DNA of 64,000 nucleotides from Polynucleobacter sp. Adler-ghost (GCF_018688495.1 NZ_CP061320.1:1832586-1896585), one strand, 5' to 3'. Positions 52,720 to 62,932 are shown, counted from the stretch's first letter. Numbers and translations: made by a program. The notes: generated from the letters alone by a model not told the origin.

Positions 52720-53288
52720 GCAACAACTCTTCCAAACTAATCATTCTTGATCGCGATGGCGTGATCAATGAAGACCGAGATGATTATGTCAAGTCGAGTG
52801 ATGAGTGGGTTCCCTTGCCAGGCAGTCTTGAAGCCATTGCACTACTGAATCAAGCTGGCTATCAAATCGCTGTAGCAACCAATCAATCTGGTTTGGCGCG
52901 AGGCTATTTCAATATCAATGACCTGCATGCAATGCATAGCAAGATGGATAAACTCCTCAAACCCTTGGGCGGTCATATCGATAGTATTTTCTTTTGCCCC
53001 CATACTGATGCCAATGCATGCGATTGCCGCAAGCCCCTACCGGGGATGATGAAAGAGATAGCACTGCGCTACAAGAAAAATCAGAGTGTCACGCCTTTAT
53101 TGGGAGTGCCGATTGTGGGCGACTCCTTGCGTGACTTGCAGGCAGGAATTGCATTGGGCGCTAGTCCGCATTTAGTATTAACCGGCAAGGGTAGTAAAAC
53201 CCTAGATAAAGGTGGTCTACCAGAGGGAACGCAGATTCATATAGATTTGATGGCATTTGCTACTGCACTGCTACAAGATCAGGTTTAA
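52716..53288 (+). CDS. gmhB: D-glycero-beta-D-manno-heptose 1,7-bisphosphate 7-phosphatase
   Basis: This HAD phosphatase removes the C7 phosphate in ADP-heptose synthesis for LPS core. The nucleophile motif is ILDRDGVINEDRDDYV. The zinc loop is CPHTDANACDCRKPLPGM, and GDSLRDLQAGIALGA is motif IV. The 190 residues match GmhB. It supplies the pathway used by the WaaF enzyme encoded at 7900. The start overlaps the glyS stop. Confidence 0.95.
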   Translation: MSNNSSKLIILDRDGVINEDRDDYVKSSDEWVPLPGSLEAIALLNQAGYQIAVATNQSGLARGYFNINDLHAMHSKMDKLLKPLGGHIDSIFFCPHTDANACDCRKPLPGMMKEIALRYKKNQSVTPLLGVPIVGDSLRDLQAGIALGASPHLVLTGKGSKTLDKGGLPEGTQIHIDLMAFATALLQDQV

Positions 53289-53295
53289 TGCCAAT

Positions 53296-54030
53296 ATGAC
53301 TTTTATCCGCTCAGCCCTATTCACCCTTTTTTTGCTGATATTCACGCCGATTTGGTCGGTGCTGTGTATCCTAGTTTTTCCCTTCCTCAATCCTGAGAAT
53401 CGTTATCGCTTTATTGGGCTTTGGAATAAAGCCGTCATCTGGATTTTGCAGCCTCTTTGTGGAATTCGTTACGAAATTCGTGGGATGGAAAACATGATGG
53501 CGGTTTTGGATAAGCCTGTTGTCGTTCTAAGTAAGCATCAATCTGCTTACGAAACTATTTTTTATATCGCCCTGCTTCCTAAGCAGGTTTGCTTTGTTTT
53601 CAAAAGGGAATTGCTTTGGATCCCTTTCTTTGGTTGGGCTTTGGCTTTACTCAAGATGATTCATATCAATCGCAATAGTAAAGAAACGGCTGCCATCTCG
53701 GTTGTTGGCCAAGGGAAAAAACGCTTGGCTGAAGGTAAATGGATTTTGTTATTTCCAGAGGGAACTAGAACGCCCACTGGATCTCACAAGCCGTACAGCA
53801 AAGGTGGAGCAAGACTAGCGAGCGCTACTGAAGCTTTAGTGATTCCGATTGCCCATAATGCCGGCCGTTGCTGGCCTAAAAATAGTTTTCTAAAGCAAGC
53901 AGGTACAGTGATCTTCTCAATAGGCCCTGCCATTAGCTCTACTGGAAAAACAGGAGGCCAACTTCATCAAGAAGTAGAGAAGTGGATTGAAGCTGAAATG
54001 CGAGTGATTGATCCTGCTGCTTACCAGTAA
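53296..54030 (+). CDS. plsC: 1-acyl-sn-glycerol-3-phosphate acyltransferase
   Basis: PlsC acylates lysophosphatidic acid to phosphatidic acid at the inner membrane. An N-terminal hydrophobic helix (LFTLFLLIFTPIWSVLCILV) anchors it. The catalytic motif reads KHQSAYET, an H-x4-E variant of the usual H-x4-D that is frequent in betaproteobacterial copies. LLFPEGTRTPTG is the glycerolipid-binding block. The ATG at 53296 is seven bases after the gmhB stop and gives 244 residues. It converges with rsmA. Confidence 0.92.
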   Translation: MTFIRSALFTLFLLIFTPIWSVLCILVFPFLNPENRYRFIGLWNKAVIWILQPLCGIRYEIRGMENMMAVLDKPVVVLSKHQSAYETIFYIALLPKQVCFVFKRELLWIPFFGWALALLKMIHINRNSKETAAISVVGQGKKRLAEGKWILLFPEGTRTPTGSHKPYSKGGARLASATEALVIPIAHNAGRCWPKNSFLKQAGTVIFSIGPAISSTGKTGGQLHQEVEKWIEAEMRVIDPAAYQ

Positions 54031-54040
54031 AACCAGATGC

Positions 54041-54820
54041 TTAATGGGCTAAAGTTTTAGCCCATTCAATGTAGCGTTCTACGGGAATATCCTGAGCACG
54101 CGCTTTTAATTCAGATTCAGATAGAGACAGTCGATCAGCAAAGGCCGATAAGTTCGTACGAAGCATTTTTCTTCTTTGAGAGAATGCTGCGGCCACTAAT
54201 TTTTCTAAAGCATGCCACTGCGCATCACTCAAGTTGAAATCTCTGCGCGGAATCATACGCACTACAGCAGAATTGACTTTAGGCTGAGGATCAAATGCTT
54301 CAGGGGGAACCTCTAAGACTTGCTCCATATCGTAGCGCGCTTGCAACATAACGGAAAGCCGACTAAATTCAGATCCACCAGCTTTAGAGACCATACGCTC
54401 AACCACTTCAGCTTGCAGCATGAATACCTGCTCATCAATTGCGTGGGCGGCAGAAACAAGATGAAAGAGTAATGGGGAGGAGATGTTGTAAGGCAAGTTA
54501 CCAACCACCTTACACAGACCACTATTAGCCGGCCGGGCATTTGCCCATTCCAGGAAATCAAACTTGAGGGCATCTCCCTCAATTACATTCAGACCCTTGA
54601 GATTCTCTTGATTCCAGTAGGCCACTAAATCTCGGTCAATCTCTAAAAGATCTAGGTGCTCTAGATTACTTAATAAAGGTCTTGTTAATGCACCAAGGCC
54701 GGGGCCAATCTCAATCACATGCATATTTTCACTAGGATTAATTGCCGCAACTATGGAATAGATTACTCCGGAGTCCTGCAAAAAGTTCTGACCAAATCGT
54801 TTACGAGCTTGATGGGTCAT
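54041..54820 (-). CDS. rsmA: 16S rRNA dimethyladenosine transferase RsmA (KsgA)
   Basis: RsmA dimethylates two adjacent adenines near the 3' end of 16S rRNA. The SAM motif IEIGPGLGALTRPL lies near residue 37 and the catalytic VVGNLPYNISSPLLF near 106. Length is 259 residues, a little short of E. coli KsgA. Its last codons lie in an 11-bp inverted repeat (54043-54053 with 54056-54066) shared with the convergent plsC 3' flank. It is the last gene of the lptD-surA-pdxA-rsmA operon, overlapping pdxA by four bases. Confidence 0.97.
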   Translation of the reverse strand: MTHQARKRFGQNFLQDSGVIYSIVAAINPSENMHVIEIGPGLGALTRPLLSNLEHLDLLEIDRDLVAYWNQENLKGLNVIEGDALKFDFLEWANARPANSGLCKVVGNLPYNISSPLLFHLVSAAHAIDEQVFMLQAEVVERMVSKAGGSEFSRLSVMLQARYDMEQVLEVPPEAFDPQPKVNSAVVRMIPRRDFNLSDAQWHALEKLVAAAFSQRRKMLRTNLSAFADRLSLSESELKARAQDIPVERYIEWAKTLAH

Positions 54821-55851
54821 ATTGATAGATTCTTTGTGTTCTTTACATTTACCGCTAATTGATAGGCGAGTCGCAAAGCCTCTAACATGCTGCCTGGATC
54901 TGCGATACCTTGTCCAGCAATATCTAGTGCAGTACCATGATCCACTGAAGTACGAATAATCGGTAGGCCTAGGGTAACATTCACGCCACCACCAAAGCTG
55001 ACAAATTTGAATGGCGCTAGACCTTGATCGTGATACGTCGCAATAAATGTATCCACGCCATCTAAAGCCTTGGCATCAAACATCGTATCTCCTGGATAAG
55101 GTCCACTGACTTGAATACCCAAATCTTTCGCAGCCTCGATAGCAGGAAGAATGACATCAATCTCTTCGCGCCCTAGATAACCAGCTTCACCCGCATGTGG
55201 ATTGAGCCCCGCCATCCGAATAATAGGTTTAGCAATACCAAATTTTGCCCGCAGATCTCGATCGACAATTTGAATGGTTTCCAGAACATACTGTTGGTTG
55301 AGCGCACCAGAAACCTCCTTCAAAGGTAGGTGAGTTGTGACCAAAGCCACCCGAAGGTCACAGCTTTTATGCAAGCCCAAGAAGCCGGCTGGTAATGTCG
55401 CGCACAACATCATGACAACATGATCTTGATGGCAAAGCTTTGCTAGATATTCCGTATGTCCGGTAAATACATCATCATTTAAAGTATGGCCTTGGTTGAT
55501 CACGCTCTTTTGTATTGGCGCAGTCACCATGGCATCAAAACGACCATCAAGGCAGCCCTTAACCGCAGCGTCCAGAAGACTCAGAACATATTGCGCGTTA
55601 GCAGGATTTAATTGACCCGCAGTAACTGGAGAAGCTAGCGCAATAGATTCAAGCTTCAAACGATTAGAAAGTTCTTTAGGGATATCAGTGGCTGAAAATA
55701 AGCTGTAATCGCCAAGCAAAGTAATCGAGCTTGAAGGCTGCTCTTCCAAGAAGGCCAATGCAGCCGCAATAGAGACCTCTGGACCAACCCCTGCAGGCTC
55801 TCCAGAGCTAATGACGAGATTAACGGGGACTGGCTGCTGGATCATCTGCAT
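54817..55851 (-). CDS. pdxA: 4-hydroxythreonine-4-phosphate dehydrogenase PdxA
   Basis: PdxA oxidises 4-phosphohydroxy-threonine in the DXP-dependent vitamin B6 pathway. The N-terminal ISSGEPAGVGPEVS, the FTGHTEYLA segment with a metal His, GLNPHAGEAGYLGREE, and TYHDQGLAPFKF are all diagnostic. The 344 residues are normal. Two starts (residues 1 and 3 of MQMIQQP) are possible. The gene begins 32 bases inside the surA end. Confidence 0.97.
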   Translation of the reverse strand: MQMIQQPVPVNLVISSGEPAGVGPEVSIAAALAFLEEQPSSSITLLGDYSLFSATDIPKELSNRLKLESIALASPVTAGQLNPANAQYVLSLLDAAVKGCLDGRFDAMVTAPIQKSVINQGHTLNDDVFTGHTEYLAKLCHQDHVVMMLCATLPAGFLGLHKSCDLRVALVTTHLPLKEVSGALNQQYVLETIQIVDRDLRAKFGIAKPIIRMAGLNPHAGEAGYLGREEIDVILPAIEAAKDLGIQVSGPYPGDTMFDAKALDGVDTFIATYHDQGLAPFKFVSFGGGVNVTLGLPIIRTSVDHGTALDIAGQGIADPGSMLEALRLAYQLAVNVKNTKNLSI

Positions 55852-57274
55852 TAATGATCTTTACCGTAGCGGTGTCGCGTAATTCACGTAGCCAATCTTG
55901 ATAAGCCTGCTCAAACTTGCGTTCACGAATGGCTGCGCGGGCGAATTGGCGCTGCTTCTCTAAAGTCAACTGCGCTTCACGGCGCTCGAGAACCTGAATT
56001 AAATGCCAACCAAATTCAGTCTTCACTGGATTACTAACTTCACCTATTTGCAAGCGATTCATTGCCTGATCAAATTCGGGAACTAAATCACCGGGTCCCA
56101 TCCAACCTAAGTTGCCTCCATTAGCAGCAGATCCATCTTCAGAATATTTTTTAGCTAAATCACCAAAATCAGCAGTTTTTGCACGAACCTGATCACGGTA
56201 ACCTGCGAGGCGTCTTTCAGCATCTTGGTCTGTCAAGCCTGCACGACTACGCAACAAAATATGACGAGACAAAGTCTGCGTCACCATAATATTTTGTGGA
56301 GTGGTAGAAGTTTCTTGAGGGGCAGCTTGCTGAGGCTCGGGAGCACCAGCAACTAGCGCACGACGGTCTAAAACTTTCAAAACATGATAACCAGCTGGGC
56401 TCCTCACTACGGCGTTAGCAACTTGCCCACTGCCTGTATTTCTGACGGCCTCATAAAACAATTGTGGCAGGCGATCTGGGGTACGGTAACCCAAATCTTG
56501 AAACTTAATTTTTGGATTGTCTTTCGCAGCCATTGCACCTAACTGCAAGAAATCGACATCACCACGCGCTTCACGTAAAAGGACTTCTGCCTTCTTCTTT
56601 GCCTCAGCCTGAGCACCAGCACCGGCATTAGCATTAGCATCTGCAGGAATAAAAATCTGCGCAACGTCAATCTCTTCTGGCTCACCTTTTACAGCAGGGC
56701 TTGAGCGTACGGGCTTTCCTCCACCAGCTGCCTCACGATTACGATCAGAAATAAAGTTATCCACCTCCGCATCAGAAATCTTGATCTTGCCCTCAACCTC
56801 CCGCTCACGGTAACGACTAATAATCACATCATCGCGTAGCATTTGACTATAGCGCTCATAAGTACTACCAGTAGCGGCAATTTTTACTTTTAACTCTGCA
56901 AGTGTTAATTTATTCTTGGCAGCAATATCACCAATAATCTTATCTAACTCTTTGTTACTAACCGCAATACCCTCTTGCTCTGCATTTTGTAATTGAATTT
57001 TTTCAAGGATGAGGCGCTCCATCACCGTCTTGCGCAACGCAGCAGCATCAGGAAGCTTACCTCCCTGCTTTTGTAGGGCAACAATTCGATCATCAATTTC
57101 TTTACGCGTCACATAGCCTGTATTCACCACTGCCGCAACACCATCAATATTGCGAATTTTGCTATCAGCTGAAATCTTTGAGCTATCTTGCGCAAACGCG
57201 AACTGAGGCAGCAAAGCAAGGCCAGCCAAAATGATGGCCGCAAGTGCTTGGTTAAATTGATTCCTACGCATCAT
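55820..57274 (-). CDS. surA: Periplasmic chaperone / peptidyl-prolyl isomerase SurA
   Basis: SurA escorts outer-membrane proteins, including LptD encoded just upstream. A signal peptide covers residues 1-28 (ending QFAFAQ). The N-terminal SurA domain runs to about residue 170, then two parvulin domains. The second is plain: LSRHILLRSRAGLTDQDAER to FGWHLIQVLERR, with DGSAANGGNLGWMGPGDLVP in the middle. Length is 484 residues. A proline/alanine/glutamine linker (PEPQQAAPQETSTTPQN) separates the domains. It overlaps lptD by four bases. Confidence 0.95.
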   Translation of the reverse strand: MMRRNQFNQALAAIILAGLALLPQFAFAQDSSKISADSKIRNIDGVAAVVNTGYVTRKEIDDRIVALQKQGGKLPDAAALRKTVMERLILEKIQLQNAEQEGIAVSNKELDKIIGDIAAKNKLTLAELKVKIAATGSTYERYSQMLRDDVIISRYREREVEGKIKISDAEVDNFISDRNREAAGGGKPVRSSPAVKGEPEEIDVAQIFIPADANANAGAGAQAEAKKKAEVLLREARGDVDFLQLGAMAAKDNPKIKFQDLGYRTPDRLPQLFYEAVRNTGSGQVANAVVRSPAGYHVLKVLDRRALVAGAPEPQQAAPQETSTTPQNIMVTQTLSRHILLRSRAGLTDQDAERRLAGYRDQVRAKTADFGDLAKKYSEDGSAANGGNLGWMGPGDLVPEFDQAMNRLQIGEVSNPVKTEFGWHLIQVLERREAQLTLEKQRQFARAAIRERKFEQAYQDWLRELRDTATVKIINADDPAASPR

Positions 57275-59805
57275 TGATAGTTCTCATAAATTGAAGGTGG
57301 TATAGGCTTGGAAGTAGGCATATATCCAGGAACATTTAGCTTCATGATATCAACTGGATTACTACCAGCGCTACCAAAGCCCCTAAATTCTATTTGGAAT
57401 AAAACCTGAGTAGTGGTGATTTGTGAGGTGTTGAGCATCTGAGAGTAGGCACCACGTAAGGTCCAACAATCACGCATCCACTCTAAAGCTACTAGCGTAT
57501 TGAGCGTTTTGGTCGTTAAAGCATCGTAACCCCAGCGACCCAAGACAGATACTTCACGCGTAATAGGCCATTGGCCTGAAATATTGTATTGATCAGTAGT
57601 GGTTGCTGAAGGGACAAAAGCCTGGTTATTCTGAACGGATGCTTGCGTTGGTGGAGTCCAAACATTTCGATAGCCAAAATTCAAGCTTCTTCCAGGTGTA
57701 GGTCGCCAACTACCGCCTACTGTTGTTTGGACTAAGCGATTCAATTGCGTGTTGTACTGCCCAAACACATCTGTACTGAAGTTACCAAGCAGGCGAACTG
57801 AAGCGGAGCCCAATGTGTCCGAATAAGTTGTAGGATTTGCAATGGTGCCATTGAGACCCACTTTCTGCCCCGTAAAGGCTTGACGTTGCGCCAAGGTTAC
57901 ATTGGCTCGTTCTGCGCCTGTATTGGCCTCAATCATGCGACTGGTAATACCGCCGGTTAACTTATTGTTATCTGCAATACGGTCATTACCAACAAAAGTA
58001 TTTTCACTAAAAATTTGACTTACGCCAAAACCGGCATCCGCCGTATCAAACAAAGGAGTTTGAGCCTGGCTCTCAAATGGCGTGTAAACATAAAAAGCTC
58101 TTGGCTCCATTGTGAGCAACATATCGCGTCCAAAGAAGCCTTTTAACTCAGCGGCATCTCTTTCAAACGCCAGCCCTGAATCCAGACTAAAGGTCGGAAT
58201 AGTGAAGCCTTGAGCGGCTGGCGCACCCACAGGGTTGTACGGTGTTACGTTATAGGTATTAGACTGAAAACTCACTTTCGGAGTGATGTAGTAACCAGGC
58301 GTAATTTGGGGAAGAGCCATGGCACCCTTGATCACTGTTCGATCAGCTTGGCTATAAGCACCCGGAGCAGTTGCTGCTAAGTTACCACCAATATTGTAGG
58401 CAAAGCGCGTGAAATCGGTTGAAAAAGTGGTTGCAGGGCCCGAGGGTAAGGTGATGTATTTCCCACTGGTATCAGCAACTGCAGGTGTTAAACGATTATT
58501 GTAAGCAGCTGTGACATTCGGCAAAATATTGTATGGAGACTGAACGGTTACCGTTGGATCCGGCTGCAAGGTCTGGAACGTCATCGCCCTGGCTCCCACA
58601 GTCCAATTACTTAAGCTACCAGTCAAGTTCTTGGAGGTGCCAACCTCTTGTCGGAACTGGCTAGTAATTGCACCAGCCATGCTTTGCGAAAAGTCAGTTG
58701 GATATAAGTTATCCGAAACCCGCGCCACATTGGCATAACCAGTCCAAGCACCAGCAATGGGGAGCCCACCCATACCCAACAAGTCGCCACTAAAGTTTTG
58801 CCTCTGCTGCCAGTCATAGCGCCAACGATCCGTACCAGTCTTGCGATCGTAAGGAAGATAATCGCCCATCAAATTACCAGAGTACTGCTTATCCAGAAAC
58901 TGGTACTTAGCACCCAATTGAACTCCACGTTGGCCCATAACGCGAGGCAGTAAAAGTAAATCACGATTAGGTGCAATATTAAGGTAGTAAGGTTGCGTTA
59001 CATCAATACCATTATTAGAGTTGTAGCCAGCTACCGGTGCCAAGATTCCAGAACGACGTTGATTAGAGGTGGGTGCAGTGAAGTAGGGCGTGTAAGCAAT
59101 AGGCACATCAAAGAATCGCATCACGCCGTGCCTACCAACCATTTCTTTTTGCTCGTTATCAATCTCCAGCGTAGTTGCTGTGAAATACCAATCTAAATTT
59201 TCGGGGGTACAGGTAGTGTAGGTGGCATTATCAAACACAAATACATCAGCAGTTTCGATCGTCAGTTTTTTTGCATTACCACTCGCTCGGTTATCTCGCA
59301 GTTCGTAATTAGGGGTTTCCATTTCCCCTTCACGTGCATCAACTCTAAAGCGTGCTTTAGGTCCCTTGAAGGATGCGTTACCTTTTGAAAATTCGGTATT
59401 ACCAGATAAATTAGCTATATCAGAATCGGGGTCGTATTTAATTTCATCCGCTTTGATGACTGCGCCATTGCGACGAATTTGTGCGCGCCCTTTCAAGCGC
59501 ATTTCTCGATCAACGATTCCATCAATCGAGTCACTAGAGGTAAATGTTAAAGCTTGCCCATCATTGATTGGTTTACCAACCCGTAATTGATCATCCAACT
59601 TCAAGACAGTGACATCGCCACGATCAGGAATTAAAACGGAGTTGGCAGAGCTCCCTAAAGACTGTGCAGAAGGAGGTAAAGGTGCGGGTGCCTGGGCCTG
59701 ACTTGCAAGTGCAAATTGCGACAATACAACCCCCATCATTAAGCGCAGGGTAACAGCTACAAAAAGAGGGGCGCAAAGGCCGGCACGACGGCGATAATGA
59801 CTCAT
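57271..59805 (-). CDS. lptD: LPS-assembly outer-membrane protein LptD
   Basis: LptD is the beta-barrel that places lipopolysaccharide in the outer leaflet. A signal peptide at residues about 8-37 is followed by an OstA-type periplasmic domain (residues about 60-215, DGIVDREMRLKGRAQIRRNG). The barrel contains the LptD block FTAPTSNQRRSGILAP. A Cys near 194 (TTCTPENLDW) and one near 800 (RDCWTLRG) could make the inter-domain disulfide; E. coli has two pairs. It heads the operon, with 33 bp to the divergent amgK start. Confidence 0.95.
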   Translation of the reverse strand: MSHYRRRAGLCAPLFVAVTLRLMMGVVLSQFALASQAQAPAPLPPSAQSLGSSANSVLIPDRGDVTVLKLDDQLRVGKPINDGQALTFTSSDSIDGIVDREMRLKGRAQIRRNGAVIKADEIKYDPDSDIANLSGNTEFSKGNASFKGPKARFRVDAREGEMETPNYELRDNRASGNAKKLTIETADVFVFDNATYTTCTPENLDWYFTATTLEIDNEQKEMVGRHGVMRFFDVPIAYTPYFTAPTSNQRRSGILAPVAGYNSNNGIDVTQPYYLNIAPNRDLLLLPRVMGQRGVQLGAKYQFLDKQYSGNLMGDYLPYDRKTGTDRWRYDWQQRQNFSGDLLGMGGLPIAGAWTGYANVARVSDNLYPTDFSQSMAGAITSQFRQEVGTSKNLTGSLSNWTVGARAMTFQTLQPDPTVTVQSPYNILPNVTAAYNNRLTPAVADTSGKYITLPSGPATTFSTDFTRFAYNIGGNLAATAPGAYSQADRTVIKGAMALPQITPGYYITPKVSFQSNTYNVTPYNPVGAPAAQGFTIPTFSLDSGLAFERDAAELKGFFGRDMLLTMEPRAFYVYTPFESQAQTPLFDTADAGFGVSQIFSENTFVGNDRIADNNKLTGGITSRMIEANTGAERANVTLAQRQAFTGQKVGLNGTIANPTTYSDTLGSASVRLLGNFSTDVFGQYNTQLNRLVQTTVGGSWRPTPGRSLNFGYRNVWTPPTQASVQNNQAFVPSATTTDQYNISGQWPITREVSVLGRWGYDALTTKTLNTLVALEWMRDCWTLRGAYSQMLNTSQITTTQVLFQIEFRGFGSAGSNPVDIMKLNVPGYMPTSKPIPPSIYENYQ

Positions 59806-59838
59806 AGATCCAGACCCGCCTTATTATACGAATCGACC

Positions 59839-60843
59839 ATGACTGACTCTCGCTTAGACACCCTCCATAACTGGCTAAAAGGCCTTGAACCTAGCTGGCA
59901 ATTAGATCTCCCCACTTTGGCCCCCGCCTCGGCAGATGCCAGCTTTAGGCGGTATTTCAGGATTGCGTCCAAAAACCCGGATTTTCCGACTTTGATCGTG
60001 ATGGATGCCCCACCCCAACACGAGCCCTTAGATAGCTTTATTCAAGTTGATTTATTACTCGAAAGTGCCGGTTTAAATGTTCCGAAAATCCTAGAAAAGA
60101 ATGTGGCTGAGGGCTTTCTTTTACTCAACGATTTAGGCACTAAAACCTACCTTGCGGAACTCAATTCAGAGAGTGCTGACTATCTCTATAAAGATGCGAC
60201 ACACGCCCTGGTACAAATGCAATTAGCAAGTAAACCAAATGTGCTACCAAACTATGATGAGGCATTACTAAAACGTGAGCTAGACTTATTTCCTGAATGG
60301 TATTTAGGGAAACATCTGCACATCGAATTAAGCAAACTTCAGAATTTACAGATTAAGCAAGCATTTGAACTGATTATTCAAAACAATCTTACGCAGGCAA
60401 AAGTCTATGTTCATCGTGACTACCATTCACGTAATCTGATGGTCACTGAAAAAAATAATCCTGGCGTAATTGATTTTCAAGACGCAGTCTATGGCCCCAT
60501 CACTTACGACGCATCTTCACTCTGGCGTGATGCGTACATTTCATGGCCTGAAGAACGTGTGATTGATTGGGTGATTAAATTTTGGGAAGAAGGTCGTCAA
60601 GTAGGCTTGCCAATGCCAAACGATTTTGGTCAGTTCTATCGTGACTTTGAATGGATGGGTTTACAAAGACATCTGAAGATCTTGGGTATTTTTGCAAGGC
60701 TATTTCATCGCGATGGCAAAGATGGCTATCTCAAAGATATTCCTTTGGTACTCGAGTATGCGATTGCCACTGCGAATCGTTATATCGAATTAAAGCCCTT
60801 GGCACGCATTTTAGAATCAACGCGTGCTACTCAGGATGAATAG
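59839..60843 (+). CDS. amgK: Anomeric MurNAc/GlcNAc kinase AmgK
   Basis: An aminoglycoside-phosphotransferase-fold kinase of 334 residues. PASADASFRRYFRI is the start of the nucleotide lobe, the catalytic loop is VHRDYHSRNLMV and the metal motif is GVIDFQDAVYGPITYD. AmgK phosphorylates MurNAc at C1 in the cell-wall recycling route that bypasses de novo UDP-MurNAc synthesis. The next gene, murU, gives the second step, which supports the name. The ATG at 59839 is preferred to the upstream frame extension that overlaps lptD. Confidence 0.92.
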   Translation: MTDSRLDTLHNWLKGLEPSWQLDLPTLAPASADASFRRYFRIASKNPDFPTLIVMDAPPQHEPLDSFIQVDLLLESAGLNVPKILEKNVAEGFLLLNDLGTKTYLAELNSESADYLYKDATHALVQMQLASKPNVLPNYDEALLKRELDLFPEWYLGKHLHIELSKLQNLQIKQAFELIIQNNLTQAKVYVHRDYHSRNLMVTEKNNPGVIDFQDAVYGPITYDASSLWRDAYISWPEERVIDWVIKFWEEGRQVGLPMPNDFGQFYRDFEWMGLQRHLKILGIFARLFHRDGKDGYLKDIPLVLEYAIATANRYIELKPLARILESTRATQDE

Positions 60844-60852
60844 TCACTCATC

Positions 60853-61569
60853 ATGAATAAGCCCAATCTCATTCCATGCTTTTTACTAGCAGCAGGTCGA
60901 GGCGAGCGCATGCGCCCCCTGACAGATGAACTACCTAAACCACTCCTGACTATCAACAATAAATCCTTACTTGCCTGGCATTTGGAGGCATTGAGTGCGG
61001 CAGGTATTCAAGATGTGGTGATTAATCATGCCTGGCTTGGCAAGAAGATTGAGGAAGCGCTAGGAAACGGCAGCCAATTTGGACTCAACATTAGCTACTC
61101 CCCAGAAACCAGCGCACTAGAAACTGCTGGCGGTATTCGCAAAGCCTTGCCTTTACTAAACCCAAGCGATTATTTCCTAGTCATCAATGGAGATATTTTT
61201 AGCCCAAATCTGCCAATCCAGCAGCTCTTAAACCGAGTTTCTGACTTACGCAGCATGCCAAGCAGACCTCTGGCACACCTTTTGATGGTTCCCAACCCAG
61301 TTCAGCATCCTGAGGGTGACTTTTATATCAGGGACTCGCAAGTTGCCAATGAACCACTAGATGGCGCTGAAAAACTCACCTTTTCTGGTATTGGGCTCTA
61401 CCACCGAGATCTTTTTAAGGACTTGGAATTCAGTGTGCCCAATAAGCTAGCTCCAATTTTGAGGGAGGCAATGACTCAAAATAGAGTGTCCGGTGAAAAA
61501 TATACCGGACCGTGGCACGATGTAGGTACACCCCAACGATTACAAGAACTCAATGCAGCAAATGAATAA
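60853..61569 (+). CDS. murU: N-acetylmuramate alpha-1-phosphate uridylyltransferase MurU
   Basis: A 238-residue nucleotidyltransferase. The N-terminal LLAAGRGERMRPLTDELPKP is the sugar-nucleotidyltransferase signature, NGDIF is the metal site near residue 112 and YTGPWHDVGTPQRL ends the fold. MurU joins UTP and MurNAc-1-phosphate. It follows amgK by 9 bp and overlaps pepP, so the recycling pair is co-expressed. Confidence 0.93.
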   Translation: MNKPNLIPCFLLAAGRGERMRPLTDELPKPLLTINNKSLLAWHLEALSAAGIQDVVINHAWLGKKIEEALGNGSQFGLNISYSPETSALETAGGIRKALPLLNPSDYFLVINGDIFSPNLPIQQLLNRVSDLRSMPSRPLAHLLMVPNPVQHPEGDFYIRDSQVANEPLDGAEKLTFSGIGLYHRDLFKDLEFSVPNKLAPILREAMTQNRVSGEKYTGPWHDVGTPQRLQELNAANE

Positions 61570-62932
61570 ATCCATCATTTACCAACAACGCCGAGTTGAA
61601 CTCGCCAAACGGATCTGCGCCAAAACTGGTGGTGGCGTTGCCATCATCACTACAGCGCCTGAGACAGCGCGTAATCGAGATAGTGAGTTTCCCTATCGTC
61701 ACGACAGTGATTTTTTCTACCTCACTGGCTTTGAAGAGCCAGGTGCAACCCTCGTACTGAAGATTGCTGGATCAACATCACAGCCCCAACTAGAGTCACA
61801 CCTTTTTTGCAGACCTAAAGATCCAGAACGTGAAATTTGGGATGGCATTCGTTTAGGGCCAGACGCTGCACCTGCCGCCTTGGGAGTGGAATATGCCCAT
61901 AGCAATCATGAGTTAGATAAAAAACTAGGTGAGTTATTAGCAGATCAGGATGCTGTCTATATTCGTCTTTCAGAAAGTGCCGAAATAGATCGTCGCTTAC
62001 GCCATTGGATGAAACAAGTGCGAGCTCAGGCGCGTGCTGGCGTCAATCCTCCTTCAGAATTTCATGATGTAGAAAGTTTGATTCATGAAATGCGTCTTTT
62101 TAAAGATGTCCATGAGATTGAGATCATGCGTCGTGCGGCCGCGATTTCTGCGCGCGCTCATATTCGTGCTATGCAAGCCTGCAAACCTGGAATACGTGAA
62201 TATCACCTTGAAGCAGAGCTACTTCACGAGTTCCGCTACAGTGGCGCACAAAGCGTTGCATATAACAGCATTGTTGCGGGCGGCGCTAACTCCTGCATCC
62301 TACATTACCGTGCTGGTGATACCGAACTACGTGGCGGAGATCTGTGCCTCATTGATGCAGGTTGCGAGCTAGATAGTTATGCTTCAGATATCACTCGTAC
62401 ATTCCCGGTGAATGGGAAGTTCACAGGTCCACAACGCGCACTGTATGACATTACGCTTGCATCGCAGGAAGCCGCTATCGTAATGACTAAGCCTGGTAAT
62501 ACATTCATGCAGCCCCATGAGGCAGCCCTAAAAGTACTCACACAAGGATTACTTGATGAGAATCTGCTTAAGCTGGCGGAATTAGGCTCTTTGGATAATG
62601 CACTGGAGACAGCAGCCTATCGTCGCTTTTATATGCACCGTACCTCACATTGGCTGGGCATGGATGTGCATGACGTTGGCTCCTATCGCGAACCACTTGA
62701 CACTTCACCAAGTTCCTCCGAAAAGCCATGGCGCGTTCTTAAGCCAGGTATGGCACTCACTATCGAGCCAGGTTTATACATCCGCCCTGCTGATGATGTA
62801 GATGAGCGCTTTTGGAATATCGGTATCCGTATTGAGGATGATGCTGTAGTGAACGATTCTGGATGTGAATTGATTTCTCGCGGTGTGCCAGTTAAAGCCG
62901 ATGAAATCGAAGCACTTATGAAAAATAATTAG
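61562..62932 (+). CDS. pepP: Xaa-Pro aminopeptidase PepP
   Basis: An M24 metallopeptidase that removes N-terminal residues before proline. The N-terminal non-catalytic domain has FPYRHDSDFFYLTGFEEPGA. Metal ligands lie in LIDAGCELDSYASDITRTF, the HWLGMDVHDVG segment, LTIEPGLYI and GIRIEDD. From the ATG at 61562 it has 456 residues; an ATG at 61553 is equally possible. Both starts overlap the murU end. Confidence 0.94.
   Translation: MNKSIIYQQRRVELAKRICAKTGGGVAIITTAPETARNRDSEFPYRHDSDFFYLTGFEEPGATLVLKIAGSTSQPQLESHLFCRPKDPEREIWDGIRLGPDAAPAALGVEYAHSNHELDKKLGELLADQDAVYIRLSESAEIDRRLRHWMKQVRAQARAGVNPPSEFHDVESLIHEMRLFKDVHEIEIMRRAAAISARAHIRAMQACKPGIREYHLEAELLHEFRYSGAQSVAYNSIVAGGANSCILHYRAGDTELRGGDLCLIDAGCELDSYASDITRTFPVNGKFTGPQRALYDITLASQEAAIVMTKPGNTFMQPHEAALKVLTQGLLDENLLKLAELGSLDNALETAAYRRFYMHRTSHWLGMDVHDVGSYREPLDTSPSSSEKPWRVLKPGMALTIEPGLYIRPADDVDERFWNIGIRIEDDAVVNDSGCELISRGVPVKADEIEALMKNN

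Noticed and set aside
54043..54066. Inverted repeat at the plsC/rsmA junction as a terminator
   Set aside because: The 11-bp arms have only a 2-base loop, contain the last codons of rsmA and lack a T-run on either side.
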